Made by a program: the position numbers and the translations under genes. This document shows positions 1-9,033 of a stretch of DNA of 64,000 bases, piece by piece. The stretch comes from Candidatus Nezhaarchaeota archaeon. Its GTDB lineage: Archaea > Thermoproteota > Methanomethylicia > Nezhaarchaeales > WYZ-LMO8. Within the stretch, counting starts at the first letter, position 1; each line of letters opens with the position of its first letter. The notes beneath the pieces were generated by a model. It saw nothing but the letters and a program-made list of their open reading frames with translations, was not told the origin of the DNA and ran no database searches. The stretch lies in contig JANXDO010000002.1 in NCBI GenBank assembly GCA_025059375.1, forward strand, positions 190,966-254,965, given 5' to 3'.

Positions 1-469
1 TCCTATTGAAAAATCTTTCCAGTAAGTCTAGCTCGAGCCCTCTTGAAGAGAAAGGTGATATAACATTCTAGTTTGTTGAATCTGGTTGCTCCACAGTCAA
101 CCCATTGATTTTTGTTAAATCTCCTAGCAGAGCTCCTATCCTCTAGATTGCTTTACAGGTACACCTTTAAGGGGTCATGCTGAGCCGGAACTCCAGGACT
201 ATAATCGACCTCTAGCGGTCTAAACTTGGACTTAATTTTGATGGAGCTATGATCCTTAAGGTATGATGCCTTCTTAACCGTAGTCAATCAAAGATATTAC
301 AGGTGCCAAAAGAGGTATATGTTAAGTAGTGCTAGATGAAGTTAAAGTTTAACATGATGGTAGGATTTGACTTCTCTCGTAATTTGATTGGGGTCACTAA
401 TAACTGCATTAAAGCTCATGATGAAAGAAAGGATGGGGTTCTTCTTTGACGATTACTATGCAGGCTCTA
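1..469. other. Left-edge stretch without a recognisable gene
   Basis: I see no convincing coding region, RNA gene or repeat in this AT-rich stretch. It lies downstream of the minus-strand nitrilase gene. Reading frames on both strands are short and broken, and nothing resembles a conserved protein end. It may hold the 3' untranslated region of the nitrilase transcript and the flank of a gene outside the window. Confidence 0.4.
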
Positions 470-1588
470 TCAAGGCTTTAAGTATACTCTCTTTTGCACC
501 AGTTTATCTACGACGCCTAGATAAGTAACACTCCTCTTGTGCAGCTCAGGTATGTATTGAACTCTATTCTCTGGTTTTAGGTAGAGGTTGGGTGGATACA
601 CTGTTTCAGCATATATCTCACGAAACACTTCATTTCTGAGTTGAGCTATGAAGTTCCTACCAGGGTCTAGCCTCCTCCTCCTCAAGGTGTTTAAGTCTAT
701 TGCCCCAACGACGATAGTCTCTGATGGGTGTGGTGCCCTGGCTATTATGATGCCATTGAAGTCGACTATCATTGAGTCTCCACCCGTTATTCCTCTTGGA
801 TATGGAACATCCCTTGCAACCCCTATATTGGCTGCGCACACGTAAAAGCAATTTGCCCATGCAGCGTCTCTATTCTGTATCTCCCATATATTGCTTGGTG
901 GGTCTATCATGCTCGCCATGAATCCATGCCTCATGACCACTTCAGCCCCCTGAACACCAAGCGCTCTATAACACTCTGGGAAGTGACCGTCCATGCATAT
1001 TATCGCTCCCAGCTTTCCAATTGATGTCTCGACGACGGGGAACATAACCTCCACGACTGACTTCCCCTTGCCGTACTTCTTCATGTACTCGTCCATGACG
1101 TCGTGGGGGCTTGCAGCAGTTTCGAAGTGAAGTGCTGGCATAACTTTACGATACTTCAGTATCACCTTACCACTAGGATCTATTATGAAGGACGTATTGA
1201 ATACTAGGTCGTCGCCCCACTCGGGATCGTACTCTAGGACCACTCCATTTATGTAGGCGTCCAACTCTATAGCCTTTTCAGCAAGCTTATCAGTCTCTTG
1301 ACCAGGTACCTGTACGTGAACCCCCTTATTGTTTAGCTCTTTAACGCTAACTTTGAAGCCTGATCTGTGGAAGAATAGTTCTCCTTGAAGGAAGTACTCT
1401 GGAAAGCATATCAGCTTTATCGGGGCAAACCTATCTCTAGCAGCTTTACCTACTGGTCCATAAACCATGACGCTGTCCAAGAGTTGAAGAGCATGTTGTA
1501 GGTTTACTTTAACATCCTCCTTTTCAAATGCCAACTTCTGAATTTCTACTTGCATGAGGGCGGCTCTATAAAGGTCGAAGCGCTCCAT
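470..1588 (-). CDS. Nitrilase-superfamily carbon-nitrogen hydrolase (aliphatic amidase/formamidase-like)
   Basis: A cytosolic hydrolase expected to cleave an amide or nitrile C-N bond. The Glu-Lys-Cys catalytic triad is visible: Glu in CFPEYF (about residue 64), Lys in YRKVMP (about 148) and nucleophilic Cys in IICMDGHFPE (about 198). The later segment EIQNRDAAWANCFYVCAANIG is the usual oligomer/active-site region. At about 372 residues it is as long as aliphatic amidases and formamidases and longer than small omega-amidases. I prefer the ATG at 1588 over the TTG one codon upstream, because GGGTGA sits a few bases before it. It stands alone, 140 bp from the next gene. Family is clear; the substrate is unknown. 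Confidence 0.85.
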   Translation of the reverse strand: MERFDLYRAALMQVEIQKLAFEKEDVKVNLQHALQLLDSVMVYGPVGKAARDRFAPIKLICFPEYFLQGELFFHRSGFKVSVKELNNKGVHVQVPGQETDKLAEKAIELDAYINGVVLEYDPEWGDDLVFNTSFIIDPSGKVILKYRKVMPALHFETAASPHDVMDEYMKKYGKGKSVVEVMFPVVETSIGKLGAIICMDGHFPECYRALGVQGAEVVMRHGFMASMIDPPSNIWEIQNRDAAWANCFYVCAANIGVARDVPYPRGITGGDSMIVDFNGIIIARAPHPSETIVVGAIDLNTLRRRRLDPGRNFIAQLRNEVFREIYAETVYPPNLYLKPENRVQYIPELHKRSVTYLGVVDKLVQKRVYLKP

Positions 1589-1731
1589 CAAAAATCACCC
1601 TTAAGAGCGTCTAACAACACTTCTTAAAAATAAAAGTTTTGCGTGATCTCGTTGATGTGATTGACGGAGAAGGTATTAAGGCTATAAAAAATACATTAAT
1701 GGTATTGAAGGAAGGGGGTTCTACCTAATCC

Positions 1732-2856
1732 TTAGACTACTACTTGTAAGGTCTTTACCCTCTTGGCGATCTCATTTCCGACCTCGTCAGTGTGAGCAGA
1801 ACCCCCAAGATCATAAGTCAGGACCTTCCCTTCTTTTAAGACGTCTATGACGGCAGCTTCGATTCTCGCAGCAGCTTCAGCAGCAGCTTTGTCTCCATAC
1901 TTCTGGTGGAAGTACCTCATGAGCCACATCACCGAGAGTATGATCGCCATGGGGTTTGACACCTTCTTGCCGTAGTACTTGGGTGCTGAACCATGAACTG
2001 GCTCGGCCATTGCTAGCTGATCGCCAACTTGAATGCTTGGAGCTATCCCTAGCCCTCCTTGTATGGCTGCAGCTAGGTCTGTTAATATGTCCCCGAACAT
2101 GTTTGAGGTTACGCAGACGTTATACCATTCAGGTCTCCTGACGGCCCATTGCGTCCAAGCATCCACGTACGCGTAGTCCTTTTCGATGTCAGGGTAATTC
2201 TCACCAACCTTATTGAATACCTCTCTCCAGAAGACACAGCCCTTGAGCACATTGCTCTTATCGATGCACGTTACCCTCTTCTTGCCATCTAGAGGGGCAC
2301 CTTGAGGTAGTGACCTTGCAAGCTCAAATGCATATCTAATGACCCTCTCGCAGCCCTTCTTCGTTAAGACCCTTACATCTATAGCTAACTCTGATTCCCC
2401 TCCTCTGTTAAGCCTACCTCCTATGCCTTGGTAAAGGCATTCAGTGTTCTCCCTTATTACGACCATATTCACTTCTTCCGGTTTCTTCTTAATTGGTGTG
2501 GGCACGTTAGGGTATAGCTTGCAAGGCCTCACGTTAGCGTAGAGATCTAGACCAAATCTCACATCGAATATTAGCTTTGCCCCAGCATAGGTTCCATCAG
2601 GCCATCTAGCATCCTGCCATCCAACTGCACCAAAGATTACTCCGTGGCTTTTCCTGCACGTCGGCAGTAGATCTGGTGGGTACTCCTCCTTCAAGTTCTT
2701 TAGGTAGTACATTGCGCCAGCTTCAAACTCTATAAACTCAAAGTTCAACCCCGATATTACCTCTTCACAGGCCTTAAGGACCTTCACTGCCTCTGGTGTA
2801 ACCTCTCGACCAATGCCGTCTCCGGGGATCACAACTATCTTATAAGTACCGGGCAT
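1732..2856 (-). CDS. Isocitrate/isopropylmalate dehydrogenase family enzyme, specificity uncertain
   Basis: A beta-decarboxylating dehydrogenase that oxidises a 2-hydroxyacid with a neighbouring carboxylate. Family landmarks are visible: PGDGIG near the N-terminus, substrate arginines near 100, 110 and 135, Tyr142, catalytic Lys200 in DKSNV, and metal-binding aspartates in NMFGDILTD (near 256 and 260). The cofactor loop [14 protein letters not shown] carries Lys293-Tyr294, the pair that NADP-dependent isocitrate dehydrogenases use. NAD-dependent LeuB enzymes usually have Asp-Ile there. The phosphorylation/substrate loop before Arg100 lacks the isocitrate-type S-x-N. Substrate could therefore be isopropylmalate, isocitrate, homoisocitrate or tartrate. 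The LeuCD-type hydro-lyase at 17917-19691 would supply a matching substrate. Divergent from tfrA over a 91 bp shared promoter region. Confidence 0.85.
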   Translation of the reverse strand: MPGTYKIVVIPGDGIGREVTPEAVKVLKACEEVISGLNFEFIEFEAGAMYYLKNLKEEYPPDLLPTCRKSHGVIFGAVGWQDARWPDGTYAGAKLIFDVRFGLDLYANVRPCKLYPNVPTPIKKKPEEVNMVVIRENTECLYQGIGGRLNRGGESELAIDVRVLTKKGCERVIRYAFELARSLPQGAPLDGKKRVTCIDKSNVLKGCVFWREVFNKVGENYPDIEKDYAYVDAWTQWAVRRPEWYNVCVTSNMFGDILTDLAAAIQGGLGIAPSIQVGDQLAMAEPVHGSAPKYYGKKVSNPMAIILSVMWLMRYFHQKYGDKAAAEAAARIEAAVIDVLKEGKVLTYDLGGSAHTDEVGNEIAKRVKTLQVVV

Positions 2857-2893
2857 GTTGGAGTATCACCTCACGAATTAAACCTTGGGGAAA

Positions 2894-2902
2894 GTTTAAA
2901 AC
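2894..2902 (+). promoter_or_regulatory. TATA-like box of tfrAB (divergent promoter region)
   Basis: TTTAAAACC lies about 50 bp before the GTG start of tfrA, and the gene has a strong AAGGAGGT ribosome site at 2931-2938. TTTAAA is symmetric, so it or the neighbouring AT-rich bases could also serve the divergent minus-strand dehydrogenase. Confidence 0.5.
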
Positions 2903-2947
2903 CTCAGCTATTTAACGCTTACTGCACCTCAAGGAGGTTTAAAGATA

Positions 2948-4687
2948 GTGAAGTTGCATGATGCTGCTGATGACGTGGTTGAAACCGACGTACTTGTAGT
3001 TGGAGCTGGTGCTGCCGGGCTTTTAGCCTCTATTAAGGCTGATGACATGAATGTTGATGTCGCTGTGTGCTCTAAGGGGCTTTTCAGGAAGAGTGGTGCA
3101 ACCGTCATGTCTACTGGCGGGATGGAGGTAGCTATAGGTCATGGTGATCCTGCAGATAACCCTGATGTGCATTTCGTCGATACGGTTGTTGGAGGCGAGT
3201 ACATTAATGATCAGAGGCTAGTAGATGTTCTGACGAGAGAGGCTGTTGAGAGGCTTGTGGATCTTGAGAGGATTGGCATAGTATTCGAGAGGCAAGAGGA
3301 TGGGAGGCTGTTCCAATTTGCTCCTGGTGGCGCTCACGCTAGAGTCGTCATTCTCGGCGACTTAGCTGGATCTCACTACATGGTGGCACTTAACAGGGAG
3401 GTTATGAGGAGGAACATAAGAGTATTCGAGGAGGTTATGATAACCAATCTCCTAGCCACTAATAATGCAATTAGTGGAGCTGTCGGCTTAGACATAAAGA
3501 GAGGTGAGGTCATAGCCTTCAAGACTAAAGCTGTCGTCTTAGCGACTGGTGGTGCAGGTCAAATCTACAAGTATACGTCTAACCCAGTTCAAAATACTGG
3601 CGATGGGAGGGCCATGGCATATAGGGTTGGCGCTGAGCTGATAGACATGGAGATGGTGCAGTTTCACCCCACAGGACTTGCCTACCCTCCTGAGAAGCGT
3701 GGCACACTTGTAACAGAGGCTGTTAGAATGGTTGGAGCGCACTTGCTTAATGTTAAAGGTGAGCGCTTCATGAAGAGGTATGATCCACAGCGTATGGAGC
3801 TTGCTAAGAGGGATGTGGTTTCGAGGGCCATATGCAATGAGGTAAGAGAGGGTAGGGGGACCGAGTGGGGAGGTGTTTATTTAGATGCTAGCCACATACC
3901 CGAAGATGTAATCGAGCGTAGGCTCGGTGTAACTAGAAGGAAGATCCTCTTCTTAACGGGGATGGACATCGCTAAAGAGCCGATACACGTTTACCCCACA
4001 TGCCACTACTTCATGGGTGGTGTTAGAGCTGACCCTGACTGTTCAACTAGAGTTCCGGGGCTTTTTGTTGCTGGCGAGGAGATGGGAGGAGTTCATGGAG
4101 CCAATAGGCTTGGGGGCAACTCGATAACTACTCTGATAGTGTTTGGTTGGAGAGCTGGCATTAGTGCAGCTAAGTACGCTAAGAGCGTTGATTACAAGCC
4201 CCTAGATACAGCTGACGTCGCCAAGGAGAGAGATAGACTGTTTGGTCTCTTAAGTAAAAAGGACTACATATCCCCATCAGTAATTAGGAGGGAACTTCAG
4301 GAGGTTATGTGGAATAATGTTGGTATAGTGAGGACCGAGGAGTCAATGAAGGCTGCCTTAAGTGTAATAGAGAGGATGAAGATGAAGGACTTGCCTAGAG
4401 TTGGAGTGCCTGATGGTAGTAGGAGGTATAGAATGGATTGGGTAGAGGCAATAGAGCTTGAGAACATGCTCACGGTTTCAGAGATGGTTACCAGGGCAGC
4501 GATGTTCAGGAAGGAGAGTAGAGGGGCTCACATTAGAGACGATTATCCAAAGAAGGACGACGATAACTGGCTCGTTCATACCGTGATAGGGAGGGTTGAT
4601 GGTAGGATGAAGGTTTGGACTGAGCCTGTTGAGCTAATTAAAATTAAGCCTCCAGTTCATGGGGTGGTGATCTATGAGCCAAGATAG
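2948..4687 (+). CDS. tfrA: Fumarate reductase/succinate dehydrogenase flavoprotein, thiol:fumarate reductase-like subunit A
   Basis: Catalytic FAD subunit that interconverts fumarate and succinate. The dinucleotide fold VLVVGAGAAGLLAS is at the N-terminus, VLATGGAGQIYKYTSNP at about 200-215, and the substrate/capping region with FHPTG and RGTLVTEA follows. HGANRLGGNS near 395 is the usual FAD-binding signature. The His that binds FAD covalently in most succinate dehydrogenases (S-H-T-V) is replaced by Ala (S-G-A-T-V-M-S-T-G-G), so FAD is probably non-covalent, as in L-aspartate oxidase. The GTG start at 2948 follows AAGGAGGT. The end overlaps tfrB by 14 bp, so the two are co-translated. Assignment to Tfr rather than a membrane Sdh rests on the fused tfrB partner and the absence of membrane-anchor genes. 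Confidence 0.9.
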   Translation: MKLHDAADDVVETDVLVVGAGAAGLLASIKADDMNVDVAVCSKGLFRKSGATVMSTGGMEVAIGHGDPADNPDVHFVDTVVGGEYINDQRLVDVLTREAVERLVDLERIGIVFERQEDGRLFQFAPGGAHARVVILGDLAGSHYMVALNREVMRRNIRVFEEVMITNLLATNNAISGAVGLDIKRGEVIAFKTKAVVLATGGAGQIYKYTSNPVQNTGDGRAMAYRVGAELIDMEMVQFHPTGLAYPPEKRGTLVTEAVRMVGAHLLNVKGERFMKRYDPQRMELAKRDVVSRAICNEVREGRGTEWGGVYLDASHIPEDVIERRLGVTRRKILFLTGMDIAKEPIHVYPTCHYFMGGVRADPDCSTRVPGLFVAGEEMGGVHGANRLGGNSITTLIVFGWRAGISAAKYAKSVDYKPLDTADVAKERDRLFGLLSKKDYISPSVIRRELQEVMWNNVGIVRTEESMKAALSVIERMKMKDLPRVGVPDGSRRYRMDWVEAIELENMLTVSEMVTRAAMFRKESRGAHIRDDYPKKDDDNWLVHTVIGRVDGRMKVWTEPVELIKIKPPVHGVVIYEPR

Positions 4688-6242
4688 GCCCACGGTCAAG
4701 CTTAAAGTGTTCAGATATGATCCTACCATAGATGAGAAGCCGAGGTACGAGACTTACGAGGTGCCGTACTACCGTGGCATGAAAGTCCTTGACGCTCTAA
4801 TATATGTCCATGATAATTACGACTCGACTTTGGCATTCAGGTATAGCTGTAAGATATGGCGCTGTGGCTCGTGTGCAGTCATGGTTGACGGTGATGCCAA
4901 ACCGGCATGTAGGGCTGAGGTTGAGCCAGGCAGGGAATATGTAATTGAGCCCTTAGCGAATTTGCCTGTGATCAGGGATTTAGTAGTAGATTTTAGTAAG
5001 ATCTATAAGAGGTTTACAGCTCTTGGACCATACTTCGTGACTACGAAGCCTAGAGGTAATGAGCCTGCCAGGGTTCCAGGTCGGAAGTACGAGGACTTCA
5101 TAAAAGTAGCTGGATGCATTGAGTGTTGGTCCTGCATATCTGTGTGTCCAGCAGTGAAGGTTGCATGGGCAGAGATGGCTGGTCCAGGCTTGATCGTCGC
5201 TTTAGCTCAGTCCGCGTATAACCCACTTAATGAGCACGACGTTATACCGATAGCGTTCGCTCAAGGTCTCTACTCATGTACGACTTGTGGGAAGTGTGCT
5301 GAAGTTTGTCCAGAGGAGATAGCGATCCCCGAAGTCGTCTTTGAAAAGATGAGAGCTATTGCCGTTAATAGAGGCATAGGGCCTCTACCTGGACACTTAG
5401 TCCCTAAGGAGTTAATTGAGAAGACAGGCAGGTCGGTGGTGAAGAAGGAGACGCCGTTCCTTGAGACGATAGAGGTAGAGGTCTTTAAGCCGGCCGAGAA
5501 GACTAGGAGTGAGCCCATCGATAGAGTTGGCTACTTTACGGGATGTCTTGCTGACTACAGGCTTCAATCCGTTGCTAAGTCGACAGTGGACATACTGTTA
5601 AAACTTGGTGTTGAGGTTGTAGTGCCTAAAGATCAAGTATGCTGTGGCTCGCCGATGATCAGGATAGGTGCACTGAGCGCCCTCAACGACTTAGTCAAGA
5701 GGAATATAGCATCATTCGAAAGGTTTGGCGTCAAAACCATAGTGACTCCTTGCGCTGGATGTAGCTTAACGCTCAAGAAGAATTACCCTGAACTCGTGAA
5801 GAAGATTCTTGGTAGAGAGATGCCATTCAAAGTTTACCACCTATCGGAGTACATAGTTGATGTGTTGGGAGCAAAGATGAAGGACCTGAAAGAGGTCAAG
5901 ATGAAAGTTACGTGGCACGATCCATGCCACTTAAGAAGAGGACAAGGGATATACAAGGAGCCTCGTGAACTATTGACATCAATACCTGGTATACAGCTCA
6001 TAGAGATGAGGAAACCTGATCAGTGCTGTGGTGCTGGTGGAGGTGTTAGATCTGGTAAAAGAGAGCTTAGTGATCTCATAAGAGCCGACAAAATAAAGAT
6101 AATCTTAGAGACAGGAGCTGAAGCTGTGGTAACTGAATGTCCATTCTGTGTTATACAGATAAGAGATGCACTCGACGAAGCTGGCTACAAGGATATAAAT
6201 GTCTTCTACCTTGAAGACCTCATAAGAAAGGCAATGAAGTAG
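4674..6242 (+). CDS. tfrB: Thiol:fumarate reductase-like iron-sulfur subunit B (FrdB fused to HdrD-like CCG domains)
   Basis: Electron-transfer subunit partnering TfrA. The N-terminal half is FrdB-like: [2Fe-2S] Cys59, Cys64, Cys67 and Cys79, then two ferredoxin-type motifs (CIECWSCISVCP and CTTCGKCAEVCP). The C-terminal half carries two CCG domains (CCGSPM and CCGAGGG, each paired with an earlier or later Cys), as in heterodisulfide reductase HdrD. This fusion is known from the cytosolic methanogen thiol:fumarate reductase, which uses coenzyme M and coenzyme B thiols as donors. CCG domains in other enzymes serve other donors. Because no methanogenesis genes are present here, the physiological thiol or electron partner is open. 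Length (522) fits the fused form. Confidence 0.9.
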   Translation: MSQDRPTVKLKVFRYDPTIDEKPRYETYEVPYYRGMKVLDALIYVHDNYDSTLAFRYSCKIWRCGSCAVMVDGDAKPACRAEVEPGREYVIEPLANLPVIRDLVVDFSKIYKRFTALGPYFVTTKPRGNEPARVPGRKYEDFIKVAGCIECWSCISVCPAVKVAWAEMAGPGLIVALAQSAYNPLNEHDVIPIAFAQGLYSCTTCGKCAEVCPEEIAIPEVVFEKMRAIAVNRGIGPLPGHLVPKELIEKTGRSVVKKETPFLETIEVEVFKPAEKTRSEPIDRVGYFTGCLADYRLQSVAKSTVDILLKLGVEVVVPKDQVCCGSPMIRIGALSALNDLVKRNIASFERFGVKTIVTPCAGCSLTLKKNYPELVKKILGREMPFKVYHLSEYIVDVLGAKMKDLKEVKMKVTWHDPCHLRRGQGIYKEPRELLTSIPGIQLIEMRKPDQCCGAGGGVRSGKRELSDLIRADKIKIILETGAEAVVTECPFCVIQIRDALDEAGYKDINVFYLEDLIRKAMK

Positions 6243-6319
6243 TTCTTACATTTTATCTCTAAAAGAGGTTAAGGATATAGAGTAAGCTTTGTTTTATCTC
6301 CCACATTCCCTTACTCTAT

Positions 6320-7537
6320 TTACTCTGTCACCACATCAAGAATCTCCATTAAGTCATACATTTTCATGTGCGAGCCCGTCATTTGTATGGCATCGCTTAA
6401 GTTTCTGTAGCAGAATGGACATATTGAGGTCACTACTTCAGCCGAGGTCTTCTCAGCCTCTTTGATTCTATTTTTAGCTAGTGCTAGCGATACTTCAGCG
6501 TTGTACGATCTTAACCCTCCACCAGCACCGCAACACCATGAGTTTCTCCTATTCCTCTCCATTTCAATGAGCTCAGCACCGGGTATCTTTTTGATTATCT
6601 CTCTAGGTTGTTCGAATATCTCAGCCTTAATGTGTAGCAAGTGTCTACCAACGTGGCATGGATCATGATATGTTATCTTATGCTTAAATTCCTTCTTGAT
6701 GGAGAGCCTCCCTTCATTGATTAATTGAAGTGCAAGATCTATTGCGTGTCTTAATTCAAATTTCGGTTGTAGCCCGTGCAGTGGATAATCGATCTTAAAA
6801 GCTCTATAACAGCCGGAACATGAGAAGACTACTGTTTTAGCTCCAGTTTCTTCTATTGCCGCCACATTATGTTCAGCTAATTGTTTTGCTAGGTCCCTAT
6901 GTCCTATCCTCATCATTGGAGAGCCGCAGCACCATTCATTTCCATATAGCAAAGCAACGTTGATCCCAGCCTTTCTCAGCACTCTTACAGTTGCAGTCGC
7001 TATGTTCTTATGCCTGTAAGAAGCCGTGCAACCAACAAAGTATAGGACGTCACCCTTCGATGGTGGGGGCTCAATGCCTTCATGGACCCACTTAGTTCTA
7101 TCCTCATGTCTCTCAAGGTATGGGTTGTGCTCCTTTTCTGTCCATTCTAGTATCTGCTTGTGCCTGGGGCTTATTAAGCCGGCCTTGAATAAGTCGTGTC
7201 TGAAGGCCTCATATATTTCGACTTGATTGAGCATGTGCTCGCCCTTAAGCTTCGTCTGAGAGACGTAACACTTGTCCCAGCAGTTTCTACAAGTCGAGCA
7301 CGTGTACACTAATTCAGCTAGCTTCTCGTTTAGAGGTAATCGACCTTCTAGTACAAATCTTATCAGCATTAAGCGTCCTCTAGCACTGTAAGGCTCAAAA
7401 CCAGGCGTGGCATCTCCCTCTCTAAGTGGGCACACCTTGTATGCTGAGTCTCTATACCTTGCAAAGTCGCGACAATAGCCGCACCTAATACACCTATATA
7501 CTTGATCCTTAAACTGTTCTACAAACAGTCCGGACAT
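6320..7537 (-). CDS. GlcF/HdrD-like Fe-S oxidoreductase with two CCG domains
   Basis: Electron-transfer partner expected for the two flavoproteins just upstream in the same minus-strand run. The N-terminus has two Fe-S motifs, CIRCGYCRDF...CP and CSTCRNCWDKC. The second half has CCGSPMMRIGHRD with CSGC, and CCGAGGGLRS with CPFC, the two cysteine-rich domains of GlcF and HdrD. It is visibly related to the C-terminal half of TfrB, which it faces convergently. The ATG at 7537 is favoured by GGGTGGTGAT just upstream; a GTG four codons earlier is possible. It follows the 479-residue flavoprotein gene with a few bases between. The final electron acceptor cannot be read from the sequence. Confidence 0.87.
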   Translation of the reverse strand: MSGLFVEQFKDQVYRCIRCGYCRDFARYRDSAYKVCPLREGDATPGFEPYSARGRLMLIRFVLEGRLPLNEKLAELVYTCSTCRNCWDKCYVSQTKLKGEHMLNQVEIYEAFRHDLFKAGLISPRHKQILEWTEKEHNPYLERHEDRTKWVHEGIEPPPSKGDVLYFVGCTASYRHKNIATATVRVLRKAGINVALLYGNEWCCGSPMMRIGHRDLAKQLAEHNVAAIEETGAKTVVFSCSGCYRAFKIDYPLHGLQPKFELRHAIDLALQLINEGRLSIKKEFKHKITYHDPCHVGRHLLHIKAEIFEQPREIIKKIPGAELIEMERNRRNSWCCGAGGGLRSYNAEVSLALAKNRIKEAEKTSAEVVTSICPFCYRNLSDAIQMTGSHMKMYDLMEILDVVTE

Positions 7538-7553
7538 GACTATCACCACCCGC

Positions 7554-8993
7554 TCATAAAAGCAAGAGGCCCGGATTCATTATGCCATTAGGATCTAGTG
7601 CTCTCTTTATGGTCCTGAGAAAGTCAAAGTACACGCCAGTGTAAGCCTTAGCTACTCTCTCACCTATTACCTTGCCGAGCCAGTAGTGTATAGCGCCATG
7701 CCTTATTTCGTTCTCTATCAAGTCCCTCCAAATCCTTCTAACCCACTCCCTAGCCTCTTCATCCTCATCAAACCAATAGAGCACGTTCATTGGATCAAGA
7801 GTGTTCTCTACAACTAGTGAGGCAACATAGAAGTCTATCTTCTTCTCCTTCATTACATTCTTGTATTTTTCAAGCACTTCATACCATAACTTTCTGTGAG
7901 CTGGGTAGTCAAGGATTGGTACTTTATAGCAAGCTGTTGTCCATGCTTGCCCTAGAGGGCCTGTCCTAGGTTGCCACTCCCATGGCCTTGTGAAGTTCCA
8001 AGCTGGAAAGTCAGGTGGTATCTCCTTACCGTCATTCTTTTTCATTATATCGTCGGCTACCAACTTCTGTCTTTCAACCTCATCCTTGCTATAACCTTCT
8101 ATGTGAATGTGGACGGAGAATGGCACGCCTAATAATCCCCTAAAGCCGGCTTTACCGAAAATTGCGTTGAAGTCAGGCTCCAGGAGCACTATGTTTGTGG
8201 GTATGTGTCTCAATTGAAGCTCATAAATTGCTCTGCATGCCTTTTCTAGGTCCTGAAACGTGTAGCTACCAAATGCTTGTTCATCCGGCCAAGGCATGAT
8301 CTTGAGTGTCGCCTCAGTTTTCACGCCGAACACTCCTTGATCGCCAATGAATAGCCCGGTCATGTCTGGGCCGAAGCCCCACCTAGTAAACTTCTTAGCA
8401 AAGGGGTTAGCACCAGATCCCGTTCTTATGACGTCGCCTGTCGGCAAGACGACTTCTAAGCCAACTAGTATGTCGGCTACTGTTCCGTACTTAGCGCTTC
8501 CAAGACCAACACTTGCATTGCTTATTCCTCCACCTATCGTGGCTGCCCCACCGCTGAAGGGGCCATAGAAGGGTGTCCTGTACCCCTTCTTCTTTAACTC
8601 GTAAGTTAGTAGTGACCAGTTTATCCCTGCTTGAACCGTTACCGTCATCGATGCTTCGTCAAGCTCTACTATATTAGACATCCTAGTCATGTCGAGAGTT
8701 ATTCCACCGCTCCCTGGTGGAAGTCCTACTAAGTTTGCTCCTCCACCCCTAATGATGATTGGTGTCTTAAATCTATTGGCCACTTTCACGATCTCAGAGA
8801 CTTCCTCTGTTGAGGAAGGTCTCACAACTACATCGCTTAGCCTTGGAGGTTCCGGGCTTGCATCTCTAGAGTATGCTAGCCTGATGTTTAAGTCATCACT
8901 AATGAACTTCGAGCCAACAATGTTACTTAGGGCTTCTATAAGAGCTGAACGCGAGCTCATCATTTTCGTAGACCCGTAGAATGTGATGTACAT
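7554..8993 (-). CDS. FAD-linked oxidase (GlcD/PCMH family), second copy
   Basis: Flavoprotein with an N-terminal PCMH-type FAD domain: RGGGANLVGLPPGSGGITLD, then GPFSGGAATIGGGISNASVGLGSAKYGT, and the C-terminal end LDPNGIMNPGLLLL, which is typical of the GlcD/D-lactate dehydrogenase/vanillyl-alcohol-oxidase superfamily. It is much diverged from the neighbouring 493-residue copy and lacks that copy's GHLGDGNLH motif, so it probably has another substrate or is a partner subunit. The start could be 8993 or the double ATG about ten codons inside. It lies between a GlcD-like and a GlcF-like gene on one strand, which suggests one oxidase complex. Substrate unknown. Confidence 0.83.
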   Translation of the reverse strand: MYITFYGSTKMMSSRSALIEALSNIVGSKFISDDLNIRLAYSRDASPEPPRLSDVVVRPSSTEEVSEIVKVANRFKTPIIIRGGGANLVGLPPGSGGITLDMTRMSNIVELDEASMTVTVQAGINWSLLTYELKKKGYRTPFYGPFSGGAATIGGGISNASVGLGSAKYGTVADILVGLEVVLPTGDVIRTGSGANPFAKKFTRWGFGPDMTGLFIGDQGVFGVKTEATLKIMPWPDEQAFGSYTFQDLEKACRAIYELQLRHIPTNIVLLEPDFNAIFGKAGFRGLLGVPFSVHIHIEGYSKDEVERQKLVADDIMKKNDGKEIPPDFPAWNFTRPWEWQPRTGPLGQAWTTACYKVPILDYPAHRKLWYEVLEKYKNVMKEKKIDFYVASLVVENTLDPMNVLYWFDEDEEAREWVRRIWRDLIENEIRHGAIHYWLGKVIGERVAKAYTGVYFDFLRTIKRALDPNGIMNPGLLLL

Positions 8994-9033
8994 TATATTT
9001 TAAAGTTTTCTGAGAAAATACTCTAAACTTAAC

